DNA of 8,467 nt, taken from contig JBEIHC010000118.1 of NCBI GenBank assembly GCA_040381555.1, forward strand, positions 1 through 8,467, in the 5' to 3' direction. The notes under the pieces were generated by a model. It was not told the origin of the DNA. It searched no databases and saw nothing but the letters and a program-made list of their open reading frames with translations. The stretch is from CANHCC01 sp040381555 (GTDB taxonomy: Bacteria > Bacteroidota > Bacteroidia > J057 > RFSG01). Below, piece by piece: positions 1-6,387 of this stretch (the stretch's first letter is position 1; each line of letters opens with the position of its first letter). The translations under genes and the position numbers were made by a program.

Positions 1-1
1 A

Positions 2-136
2 ACTTCTCAAGAAAAGCCTCTCGCAGAGAATCAATACCAATCCTTACGGATTGACATCCGTCATACCAACGATAAAAGAATCAACTCAGCAGAAAAGCAA
101 CAAACGATTGATTGGCTGAATGGGATGTTGAATTAA
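2..136 (+). CDS. 3' end of an unidentified plus-strand gene (partial)
   Basis: A reading frame is open from the left edge and closes with TAA at 134-136, giving 44 visible residues that end in IDWLNGMLN. The stretch is hydrophilic and rich in Asn, Gln, Lys and Asp (for example IRHTNDKRINSAEKQQ) and looks like the soluble C-terminus of a longer protein, with no membrane segment. I do not recognise the family. The start and most of the protein lie outside the window. The gene would converge on ftsZ, with the repeat array and the ftsZ terminator between them. A second plus frame is also open to about base 119, so the choice of frame rests on composition and on the clean stop just before the repeats. 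It may be no gene at all. Confidence 0.45.
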   Translation, partial: TSQEKPLAENQYQSLRIDIRHTNDKRINSAEKQQTIDWLNGMLN

Positions 137-150
137 TTACCGGATTTTTA

Positions 151-234
151 GAGTTTGCTGCACACTGGGGTTTGCTGCACACTAGGGTTTGCTGCACACT
201 AGGGTTTGCTGCACACTGGGGTGTGCTGCACACT
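151..234. repeat. 17-bp tandem repeat array, five near-identical units
   Basis: Five head-to-tail units have a strict 17-bp period. Counting from TTTGCTGCACACTGGGG, they start at 154, 171, 188, 205 and 222. The core TGCTGCACACT is exact in all five. The last bases of the unit vary: GGGG in units 1 and 4, AGGG in units 2 and 3, while unit 5 begins TGTG and runs out into CAAA. Inside unit 5, bases 221-233 (GTGTGC-T-GCACAC) form a perfect inverted repeat around one central base; the other units keep the inner TGC-T-GCA. The array is intergenic, 14 bp after the plus-strand stop and just past the ftsZ terminator. A 17-bp unit is not a multiple of three, so it shifts frame at every copy and is not a coding repeat. 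It has no CRISPR architecture, since there are no spacers. Function is unknown; a slippage-prone minisatellite or a cluster of protein-binding sites are both possible. Confidence 0.93.
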
Positions 235-239
235 CAAAC

Positions 240-277
240 AAAAAAAACGCTCCCGGCCTCTTCAAAGCCGGGAGCGT
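240..277 (-). terminator. Rho-independent terminator of the ftsZ end of the cluster
   Basis: Bases 247-257 (ACGCTCCCGGC) and 267-277 (GCCGGGAGCGT) pair perfectly over 11 bp around a 9-nt loop. On the minus strand the stem is followed at once by eight T (240-247 are all A on the plus strand), then GTTTGAG. It begins 28 nt after the ftsZ stop, which is where the end of the operon transcript is expected. In the plus direction the stem is followed by TACGCTTGTCATTC, a poor T tract, so it is mainly a minus-strand terminator, although the hairpin could still act weakly on a convergent plus transcript. Confidence 0.93.
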
Positions 278-305
278 ACGCTTGTCATTCTTAAATCAAT
301 AGAGG

Positions 306-1727
306 TTAATCTACCGCTCCGTGAATGTAGGGATTGTCATTAAAATTGAGTGGATTCCGGCTGTCGTGTTGATCGATTGAAAACTTGGATAGCTTGCGGT
401 CTGGAGGGGTGAGTCCTTCAAAGCCCGACTGATTCCGAAAACGATCAATCGCAGGTTGGCTTTCCAGATTTTTTAAGTTCTCCTGATTATGCAGATTGTA
501 GGTACCACTCTGCAATTTCTTCAAACGCTCCTTGCGAGCCTGCTCCTTTTCGAATTCATCTGTTGCCTCATTTTGGGGTGTGGTAGTGGGAAAGAGCGAG
601 GTCTGGGCAACAGGAGTGATTTCGGCTGGAGGCAGCGTTTCTACAGGTGTAACAATAAAGTCAGGTTCTTTGGGAGCCTGGGCCTGGGTTGTATAACCGG
701 TTTGTGTTTGGATACCAGATTGAGCGGCTTGCATTTTTGCATGGGCTGAATTATCTTGAAACCCCGTGGCAATTACGGTAACATTCAGCTCGTCGCCCAT
801 ATTGGGATTATACACCATCCCCATAATTACTTCTGCCTCTTCGCCTGCCATTTCAGTGATAAACTCCATGATGGTGTTCGTTTCACGCATCTTGTAGTTC
901 ACTCTATTGCAGGTAATATTCACCAAGATCCCTTTGGAACCCCGGATATCTACATTATCCAACAAAGGACTGGCCAATGCTTCTTCAGCAGCTTTGCGGG
1001 CTCTATCCGGACCACTGCAAGTTGCAGAACCCATCAGGGCAGTACCGCCATCCTTCATAATTCTTTTTACATCGGCAAAATCTACATTGATACCGCCGAC
1101 TTCCCCTACTTCATTGATGATTTCAGAGATGCCTTTAGCCGCATTGAACAATACCCGGTCAGAAGTCTCAAATGCTTCGGCCTGAGTGATGTCGTCATTG
1201 TCTAGATCAAATAGATTGTTATTGTTGATCACCAACAAGGTGTCGACATTTTCTTTCATCCAGCCCAATCCATCTTCGGCTTTGCGAATTCTTTGCTTGC
1301 CTTCGAACTTAAAGGGAGTGGTCACAATGCCCACAGTGAGGATATCCATTTCCTTTGCCAAGCGAGCGACAACAGGAGCAGCACCTGTTCCAGTGCCTCC
1401 CCCCATACCGGCCGTGATGAATACCATCTTAGTATTGTTCTTCAGCAATTCCCGGATTTCTTCGAGTGATTCTTCGGCTGCTGCCTTTCCTTTTAAAGGA
1501 TCTGCACCAGCACCCAGGCCTTCCGTGATATTTTGACCTAAGCGAATTCGATGGGGCACCGGAGAAATATCCAATGCCTTGATGTCGGTATTACAAATGC
1601 AGAACTCCACACCGGGAATACCTTTCAAATACATGGTGTTGACAGCATTGCTGCCTCCACCACCCACACCCATCACCTTGATGATGGAACTGTGATTTTG
1701 AGGAATGTTAAATTCAAGAGATGACAT
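306..1727 (-). CDS. ftsZ: Cell division protein FtsZ (tubulin-like GTPase)
   Basis: FtsZ polymerises with GTP into the cytoplasmic ring that places and organises the divisome. The 473-residue protein has, in order: the nucleotide-binding loop GVGGGGSNAVN (20-30), GAGADP (72-77), the tubulin signature GGGTGTGAAP (109-118), and the T7 synergy loop NVDFADVKRIM (214-224), whose Asp residues complete the GTPase site of the neighbouring subunit. The globular core ends near residue 323. It is followed by a long linker (about 324-460) rich in Gln, Thr and Pro, with a charged stretch at 389-405. The tail FNDNPYIHGAVD replaces the DIPxFLR-like peptide of proteobacteria and is the likely FtsA contact, by inference from position. 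The ATG lies 20 nt after the ftsA stop. That leader is A/T-rich (TTTTAATAATAAACGCT before ATG) with no Shine-Dalgarno sequence, which is usual in Bacteroidota. It is the last gene before the terminator. No lesions were seen. Confidence 0.98.
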   Translation of the reverse strand: MSSLEFNIPQNHSSIIKVMGVGGGGSNAVNTMYLKGIPGVEFCICNTDIKALDISPVPHRIRLGQNITEGLGAGADPLKGKAAAEESLEEIRELLKNNTKMVFITAGMGGGTGTGAAPVVARLAKEMDILTVGIVTTPFKFEGKQRIRKAEDGLGWMKENVDTLLVINNNNLFDLDNDDITQAEAFETSDRVLFNAAKGISEIINEVGEVGGINVDFADVKRIMKDGGTALMGSATCSGPDRARKAAEEALASPLLDNVDIRGSKGILVNITCNRVNYKMRETNTIMEFITEMAGEEAEVIMGMVYNPNMGDELNVTVIATGFQDNSAHAKMQAAQSGIQTQTGYTTQAQAPKEPDFIVTPVETLPPAEITPVAQTSLFPTTTPQNEATDEFEKEQARKERLKKLQSGTYNLHNQENLKNLESQPAIDRFRNQSGFEGLTPPDRKLSKFSIDQHDSRNPLNFNDNPYIHGAVD

Positions 1728-1747
1728 AGCGTTTATTATTAAAATGG

Positions 1748-3073
1748 TTATTCAATGTAAGTACTGTTGTTGTTCTGGATTTGATTTTCAAACCAGCTTT
1801 TTACTTTTTCCATAAGCCCACCTTTAGGCTTACGACCTGTGCCTGGTACTGGCTGTGCGACACTCTCCACTTTCTCCGGAATCACCTGAGGAGCGGATGA
1901 CTGAGCAAGCTCTTCTTGTGAACCAGCATTATCTAAAGTATGAATCACTAAGCCCACAGAAGTTGCATAGATAGGATGATTGACTTCTTCTACCAAGCCT
2001 TTGGCGAGATGCTCTCCCGGTGTGCCAATGCGGGCATCCATGCCTGTTACATGCTCAGCCAATTGCTTCATGTGCTGCAATTGAGAACCGCCTCCTGTTA
2101 GAACAATCCCCCCTACGAGTTGATTTTGATACCCACTGTGGTAAATCTCTGCATAGACAAATTCCAGAATTTCTTCCATGCGCGCTTGGATGGCACGAGA
2201 CAATTCCCGACGATCGATTTGCTTAGGTGCACGGTCCTTCAAGCCCTTCATGGTGATGCGTTCATCCCGTACAGATGTAGCCAATGCAGATCCGTACTGC
2301 ACTTTCAATTCCTCTGCATGACGCTTCATAATATGCAGGCTCTTATGAATATCCATGGTTACGGTATTTCCCCCAAATGGGATAACGGCAGTATGGCGAA
2401 TAATGCGATCGACAAAAATGGCAATGTCCGTTGTTCCTCCCCCAATGTCCACGAGGCAAACCCCGGCTTCCATTTCCTCATCTGATAGTACCGCAGCAGA
2501 AGATGCCAATGGTTCTAATACCAGGTCTTCTACTTCTAAGCCTGCTTTGCGTACACATTTATAAATATTGTTTGCAGCACTGCTTTGCCCCGTTACAATA
2601 TGAAAGTTACCTTCCAATCGAACGCCTGACATTCCAATAGGCTCCTTGATGCCATGCTGTCCGTCAACCGTATATTCCTGAGGCAATACATGGATGATCT
2701 CATCTCCGGGATTGGTTGCGAGACGAAACATTCCCTGGGTCAATTTCAATACATCATGCGAAGTGATTTCCCGATCTGTGTCTTCGAGTGTTATAATTCC
2801 TCTATGCTGAGAACTCCGAATATGCTCCCCGGCAATACCCACAGACACCACCCGAATGTCAACACCAGACTGCTGTTCAGCTTCCTTCACGGCTTTCTGA
2901 ATAGCTTCCACCGTCATGTCAATGTTGTTTACTACTCCTCGTTCCACTCCATAGGATTCTGCCTTTCCCATGCCGAGGATGTTAATTTTACCATGCTCAT
3001 TACGCTTACCAACGATAGCGCAAATCTTGGTTGTTCCGATGTCGAGTCCGACTACAATACGATCGTTATTCAT
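1748..3073 (-). CDS. ftsA: Cell division protein FtsA (actin-like membrane anchor of FtsZ)
   Basis: FtsA is an actin-fold ATPase that ties FtsZ filaments to the inner membrane and recruits later divisome proteins. The 441-residue protein shows the phosphate-1 loop GLDIGTTKICAIVG (9-22), the FtsA-specific 1C insertion around residues 84-165 in place of actin subdomain 1B, the phosphate-2 loop LVDIGGGTTDIAIF (207-220), and the adenosine-binding segment VLTGGGSQL (324-332). A variable linker (about 383-417) leads to an amphipathic helix, LMEKVKSWFENQI (420-432), which matches the C-terminal membrane-targeting sequence of the family; a further nine residues follow it. The ATG is 26 nt after the ftsQ stop. 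The leader is A/T-rich (AAAATAAAGTAAAAT before ATG) without a Shine-Dalgarno sequence. The ftsA-ftsZ pairing is the usual one and keeps the two partners on one transcript. Confidence 0.98.
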   Translation of the reverse strand: MNNDRIVVGLDIGTTKICAIVGKRNEHGKINILGMGKAESYGVERGVVNNIDMTVEAIQKAVKEAEQQSGVDIRVVSVGIAGEHIRSSQHRGIITLEDTDREITSHDVLKLTQGMFRLATNPGDEIIHVLPQEYTVDGQHGIKEPIGMSGVRLEGNFHIVTGQSSAANNIYKCVRKAGLEVEDLVLEPLASSAAVLSDEEMEAGVCLVDIGGGTTDIAIFVDRIIRHTAVIPFGGNTVTMDIHKSLHIMKRHAEELKVQYGSALATSVRDERITMKGLKDRAPKQIDRRELSRAIQARMEEILEFVYAEIYHSGYQNQLVGGIVLTGGGSQLQHMKQLAEHVTGMDARIGTPGEHLAKGLVEEVNHPIYATSVGLVIHTLDNAGSQEELAQSSAPQVIPEKVESVAQPVPGTGRKPKGGLMEKVKSWFENQIQNNNSTYIE

Positions 3074-3099
3074 ATTTTACTTTATTTTAAAAGGTGGTA

Positions 3100-3912
3100 C
3101 TATTCATATTCACTAATATCCAAATCAAATGGATTGCGTTTCTCCGCCACAACTTGTCCCTTATACCGCACGCTCACTTTGCGATACCGATCCCATCCCG
3201 TACGATTCAATACCTGTCGATAAAACAATAACAGGTTTTCCAATTTCTCTTTGTATCGAGCCACTGTTCCAAAGTCAATCCAGATAGATCCAGCCTCAGG
3301 ATAAATCTTCATGTTGCCATCCCGATCCAATACAATCTCTGAAATCTGGGCATGATAAAATTCATCCTGATGAATATGCTGCAACATGGGCAACAAGGCT
3401 TTCCCAATATCCGTACGAAGGGTATCCGAAATGCGCATACTCTCTAACACCTTGCCTGACAATAACAACACATTGGGTGTATAATCCGGAGACAAGGGCA
3501 TCAACTTTCCTTCTGAATCTATATAAAAAGCTTCTCCCTTAATATTATTTACCCGAGCAATGGCAGTGCGCAATTGTACTCTTACTTCTAACACTCCCCC
3601 ATTTCTCCGAAAAACTTCAGCATTTCGAATAAAAGGATTGGACTCCAATAGATGTTCCACTTCATTCAAATTAATTTCGCCCATCGTCTTGGCCAACACG
3701 CGGCTGTCGCGGGTTTCGTCGTATATAATGCTTTTGAGATGCTCGCGTAATCTTTCAATACCGATGAAATAATTATTCTCTTCTGGCACAATATCTACCC
3801 GAATATCCTGACAGACCTGACTCATTTTATACTGGATACTAAAACCCCATAACACGAGCAGCCCACATAAGAGGGAGAAGATGAGCAGATATTTCAGCAG
3901 GTTCTTTTTCAT
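3100..3912 (-). CDS. ftsQ: Cell division protein FtsQ/DivIB
   Basis: This is a bitopic divisome scaffold, 270 residues long. A short basic N-terminus (MKKNLLK) is followed by one membrane helix at about residues 8-26 (LLIFSLLCGLLVLWGFSI), putting the rest in the periplasm. Residues of about 36-115 fit the POTRA domain, including NLNEVEHLLESNPFIRNAEV (81-100), the typical helix ahead of the next strand. The C-terminal FtsQ domain runs to about residue 250. The start overlaps the murC stop as ATGA (bases 3909-3912 on the minus strand), a classic coupled junction; the frame stays open far upstream, but only as a shadow of murC. Sequence conservation in this family is low, so the call leans on the topology, the POTRA pattern and the position between murC and ftsA. 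All three agree. Confidence 0.93.
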   Translation of the reverse strand: MKKNLLKYLLIFSLLCGLLVLWGFSIQYKMSQVCQDIRVDIVPEENNYFIGIERLREHLKSIIYDETRDSRVLAKTMGEINLNEVEHLLESNPFIRNAEVFRRNGGVLEVRVQLRTAIARVNNIKGEAFYIDSEGKLMPLSPDYTPNVLLLSGKVLESMRISDTLRTDIGKALLPMLQHIHQDEFYHAQISEIVLDRDGNMKIYPEAGSIWIDFGTVARYKEKLENLLLFYRQVLNRTGWDRYRKVSVRYKGQVVAEKRNPFDLDISEYE

Positions 3913-5276
3913 GCTGCTTTCTGAATAAATGCTTCTACCAATGGAACGCAGGTATCGATATCTCCTGCCCCTAAAGTCATGATAACCATAGAACCAGAAT
4001 GGGCAGCACCCAGTACAGAAGGGAGTGCGTCCTTGCTGCAAAAACGAAGGGGAGTAGTTCCCATTTCTGCAGCAATAGATTGACTGCTTACCCCCGGAAT
4101 GGGCTCCTCTCTTGCAGGATAAATATCTAATAAAATTACCTCGTCTGCTAAAGAAAGACTCTGGGCAAATCCTGCACAAAAATCGCGCGTGCGAGAAAAT
4201 AAATGCGGTTGAAAAGCAACCCGCAAATACGCCTGAGGGAATAACTCCCGCACGGCACTTAAGACAGCCCGAATTTCTTCTGGATGATGAGCATAATCAT
4301 CAATGTACACCAAATCGGTGCGATGATAGCGAATATCCATCCTCCGGGCCACACCAGTATAGCGCGCCAATGAAGAGGCTATACTCTCGGGAGAAACACC
4401 TGCCAACAAAGCCAGCGTAATAGCGGCTCCTGCATTGTGAATGTTATGTCTGCCGGGGATGTTAAGCTTTAATGCAGGCAAACAAATATCTCCCCAGATA
4501 TAAGTGAAGGTAGAGAATAAACCCTGATGTTGAATATCGGAAAGAACGACATCGGAGTTTGATTCCTGACCATAATATAAAATTTTACGATCTGTAATTG
4601 TATTCCCAAATGATCGTAGTTTTTCGTGTAATAAAATAATTCCCTGAGCAGAAACTTTCTCGGCAAATAATCGGAAGCCTTCCTCAAAAGTTTGAGCATC
4701 TCCATAGATATCCAAATGATCTGGATCTACAGCAGTAATCACAGCAGAATGGGGAGAGAGCTTTAAGAAAGACCGATCAAACTCATCGGCTTCAGCAACC
4801 ATCCAGTCACCATTACCATTCAGGAAATTCGTTTGATAATTTTTTAATACTCCACCCACAAAAGCCAAGGGCTCTGCATTGCCTTCCTGCATCAGATAGG
4901 CAAGTAAAGCTGTAACGGATGTTTTGCCATGCGTCCCTGCTACTGCCAAACAAGGCTGATGTTGAGAAATTTCTCCCAGCACTGCAGCACGCTTGAGGAG
5001 GGGAATACCCTTTTCTTGGGCGTAGGCAAATACCGGATGAGAAAGCGGCACTGCGGGCGTATAAATAATTTTACTCGCTTGGTGCAAGCTATCCGGAATC
5101 TCATTAGTATAAAAAACGGGAATACCCTCCCCAACCAAAGCCTGTGTCAGAGCAGTTTCGGTTTTATCATACCCAGAAACGAGTACCCCTTGCCGCTTAT
5201 ACCAGCGCGCCAATCCACTCATTCCGATGCCCCCTATACCTAGGAAAAATACGGCTTCTGGCAATTGATTACCCAT
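3909..5276 (-). CDS. murC: UDP-N-acetylmuramate--L-alanine ligase MurC
   Basis: MurC is the cytoplasmic ligase that uses ATP to join L-Ala to UDP-MurNAc, the first peptide step of peptidoglycan precursor synthesis. The 455 residues contain the N-terminal nucleotide-sugar domain with GIGGIGMSGLA (13-23), the ATP-binding loop AGTHGKTSVTALLA (113-126), the central EADEFDRSFL (162-171) and DPDHLDIYG (184-192), PGRHNIHNAGAA (274-285) at the domain junction, DDYAHHPEEIRA (326-337), and FQPHLFSRTRDF (355-366) in the C-terminal domain. The length is normal. I chose the ATG at 5276, not an upstream in-frame codon near 5333, for two reasons. It puts the GIGGIG loop at the usual distance from the N-terminus, and it is preceded at 7-nt spacing by a full AGGAGG. 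The start overlaps the end of murG by 8 nt (ATGGGTAA); the stop overlaps ftsQ by 4 nt. Confidence 0.98.
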   Translation of the reverse strand: MGNQLPEAVFFLGIGGIGMSGLARWYKRQGVLVSGYDKTETALTQALVGEGIPVFYTNEIPDSLHQASKIIYTPAVPLSHPVFAYAQEKGIPLLKRAAVLGEISQHQPCLAVAGTHGKTSVTALLAYLMQEGNAEPLAFVGGVLKNYQTNFLNGNGDWMVAEADEFDRSFLKLSPHSAVITAVDPDHLDIYGDAQTFEEGFRLFAEKVSAQGIILLHEKLRSFGNTITDRKILYYGQESNSDVVLSDIQHQGLFSTFTYIWGDICLPALKLNIPGRHNIHNAGAAITLALLAGVSPESIASSLARYTGVARRMDIRYHRTDLVYIDDYAHHPEEIRAVLSAVRELFPQAYLRVAFQPHLFSRTRDFCAGFAQSLSLADEVILLDIYPAREEPIPGVSSQSIAAEMGTTPLRFCSKDALPSVLGAAHSGSMVIMTLGAGDIDTCVPLVEAFIQKAA

Positions 5277-6387
5277 TACCCTTCCTCCTTTCTGCCAATT
5301 GAATGACGATATCGGCAATTGCAGCAGTGGCATGATTTTCCGGCAAAGAATTTAAGGCCTGCTGAATCGATAAATAAATTTCTTTATTATGTAAGATATT
5401 CAGAATTTCCGGAATAAGCTGAGTGGAAACTTCTGCATCGCGTACTAATACTGCTGCTCCCTTTCGGGTTAAGGATTCTGCATTTTTCGTCTGATGATCT
5501 TCGGCCACATTGGGGGAAGGTACCAGAATAGACGGCTTACGCAAGGCAGAAATTTCTGAAACCGTCATGGCCCCAGCGCGTGAAATAACCAAATCCGAAC
5601 AAGCATACGCATCGGCCATATTGCTGATAAAGGGCATGACGCGTACGCCAGATAAAGTACTAAATTGAGTTACATATTTGTCTGCATACCGAGAACCACA
5701 TTGCCAAATAACCTGGATAGATTGATCGGCGAGGGTTTGAATTCCAGCAGCGAGTGCTTCATTTAATGACAGAGCGCCCAGACTACCTCCCGTTAAAAAT
5801 ATCACGGGTTTTTCTGGAGAGAAATTAAACGCAGCTAATCCAGCATCCCGGGAACCTGCTAATAACTGAGTACGAATAGGATTACCCGTAAGTTGATACC
5901 GGGAGATTTTTAGATAAGACAATACGGCTTCATTGCCAATCATTACTTCCTTCACTTTACCTGCCATCAGACGGGTAACAATTCCGGGATAGGCATTGGA
6001 TTCATGCAGGGCAGAAGGGACATTAAGGCTGACAGCCATTCTTAATCCGGGAGCGCTGGCATAGCCGCCAAAACCAATAACGACATCCGGGGCAAATAAG
6101 CGAAGAATGCGTGAAGCTTCCCACAAGCCTTTTAAATATCTAAATGGAAAACCCAGATTTCTATTAATATTTTTGAGAGAGACAGATCGAGCAAATCCAC
6201 TTACAGTAACGGAGAGAATAGTAAATCCAGCTTCAGGCACCATACGGTTTTCCATACCACCTTTGGCACCCATAAAGAGAATTTCAGCATCCGGCATACG
6301 GGCTTGAATCTCCCGGGCAACCGCAATTGCCGGAAAGATATGTCCTCCCGTTCCGCCTGTGGCTAATATGAATCTCTTAGCTGACAT
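5269..6387 (-). CDS. murG: Lipid II synthase MurG (UDP-GlcNAc transferase)
   Basis: MurG transfers GlcNAc from UDP-GlcNAc to lipid I on the cytoplasmic face of the inner membrane, giving lipid II. The 372-residue protein is a GT-B glycosyltransferase (GT28). The N-terminal domain begins with the glycine-rich ATGGTGGHIFPA (9-20), including the conserved His15, and contains GFGGYASAP (105-113) and ALHESNAYPG (126-135), whose Glu and Asn are conserved. TGNPIR (167-172) marks the hinge. The C-terminal donor-binding domain has FLTGGSLGA (197-205), VISRAGAMTVSEI (267-279) and AEDHQTKNA (295-303). The ATG lies 11 nt inside the end of ftsW (ATGTCAGCTAA). The preceding bases, AGGAAGAGGTGT, are purine-rich and could act as a weak ribosome site, with AGGA 8 nt from the ATG. 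The last codons also carry the murC ribosome binding site. Confidence 0.98.
   Translation of the reverse strand: MSAKRFILATGGTGGHIFPAIAVAREIQARMPDAEILFMGAKGGMENRMVPEAGFTILSVTVSGFARSVSLKNINRNLGFPFRYLKGLWEASRILRLFAPDVVIGFGGYASAPGLRMAVSLNVPSALHESNAYPGIVTRLMAGKVKEVMIGNEAVLSYLKISRYQLTGNPIRTQLLAGSRDAGLAAFNFSPEKPVIFLTGGSLGALSLNEALAAGIQTLADQSIQVIWQCGSRYADKYVTQFSTLSGVRVMPFISNMADAYACSDLVISRAGAMTVSEISALRKPSILVPSPNVAEDHQTKNAESLTRKGAAVLVRDAEVSTQLIPEILNILHNKEIYLSIQQALNSLPENHATAAIADIVIQLAERRKGNG
5284..5293 (-). promoter_or_regulatory. Strong Shine-Dalgarno sequence of murC, inside the murG coding end
   Basis: On the minus strand these bases read AGAAAGGAGG, complementary over all ten positions to the usual bacterial 16S rRNA 3' end (CCUCCUUUCU). 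The AGGAGG core ends 7 nt before the murC ATG, which is ideal spacing and fixes that start. The same bases encode Ala-Glu-Arg-Arg near the MurG C-terminus, with two consecutive AGG arginine codons. Whether Bacteroidota ribosomes use it is uncertain, because their anti-SD is often sequestered. Confidence 0.75.

Noticed and set aside
151..234. Possible CRISPR array
   Set aside because: The units are directly adjacent with no unique spacers, and no cas gene is present in the window.
151..234. Iterons of a replication origin
   Set aside because: The unit length would fit, but there is no initiator gene, no DnaA-box cluster and no strongly A/T-rich unwinding region. The neighbourhood is a chromosomal dcw cluster.
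112..294. A plus-strand open frame of 60 codons across the repeat array and terminator
   Set aside because: It starts at a TTG inside the upstream gene's last codons, is made mostly of the out-of-frame 17-bp repeat, and reads through the terminator hairpin. It is not a plausible protein.
3090..3099. Anti-SD-like ACCACCTTTT in the ftsQ-ftsA spacer (minus strand), as a possible sequestering element
   Set aside because: It is short, has mismatches to the 16S tail, and no SD lies nearby for it to mask. This is most likely chance.
489..3223. Several plus-strand open frames of 68-189 codons opposite ftsZ, ftsA and ftsQ
   Set aside because: They lie wholly antisense to intact, strongly conserved genes, have no recognisable domains and no ribosome sites. 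They are shadows of the minus-strand coding pattern.
3913..4179. N-terminal extension of FtsQ by 89 codons
   Set aside because: The frame is open only as a shadow of murC. The extension is Cys/Arg-rich and unlike FtsQ, whereas the ATGA start gives a normal short cytoplasmic tail and membrane helix.
5277..5333. Longer MurC start at 5333
   Set aside because: It would add 19 residues before the usual N-terminus, inside murG, and would ignore the well-spaced AGGAGG in front of 5276.
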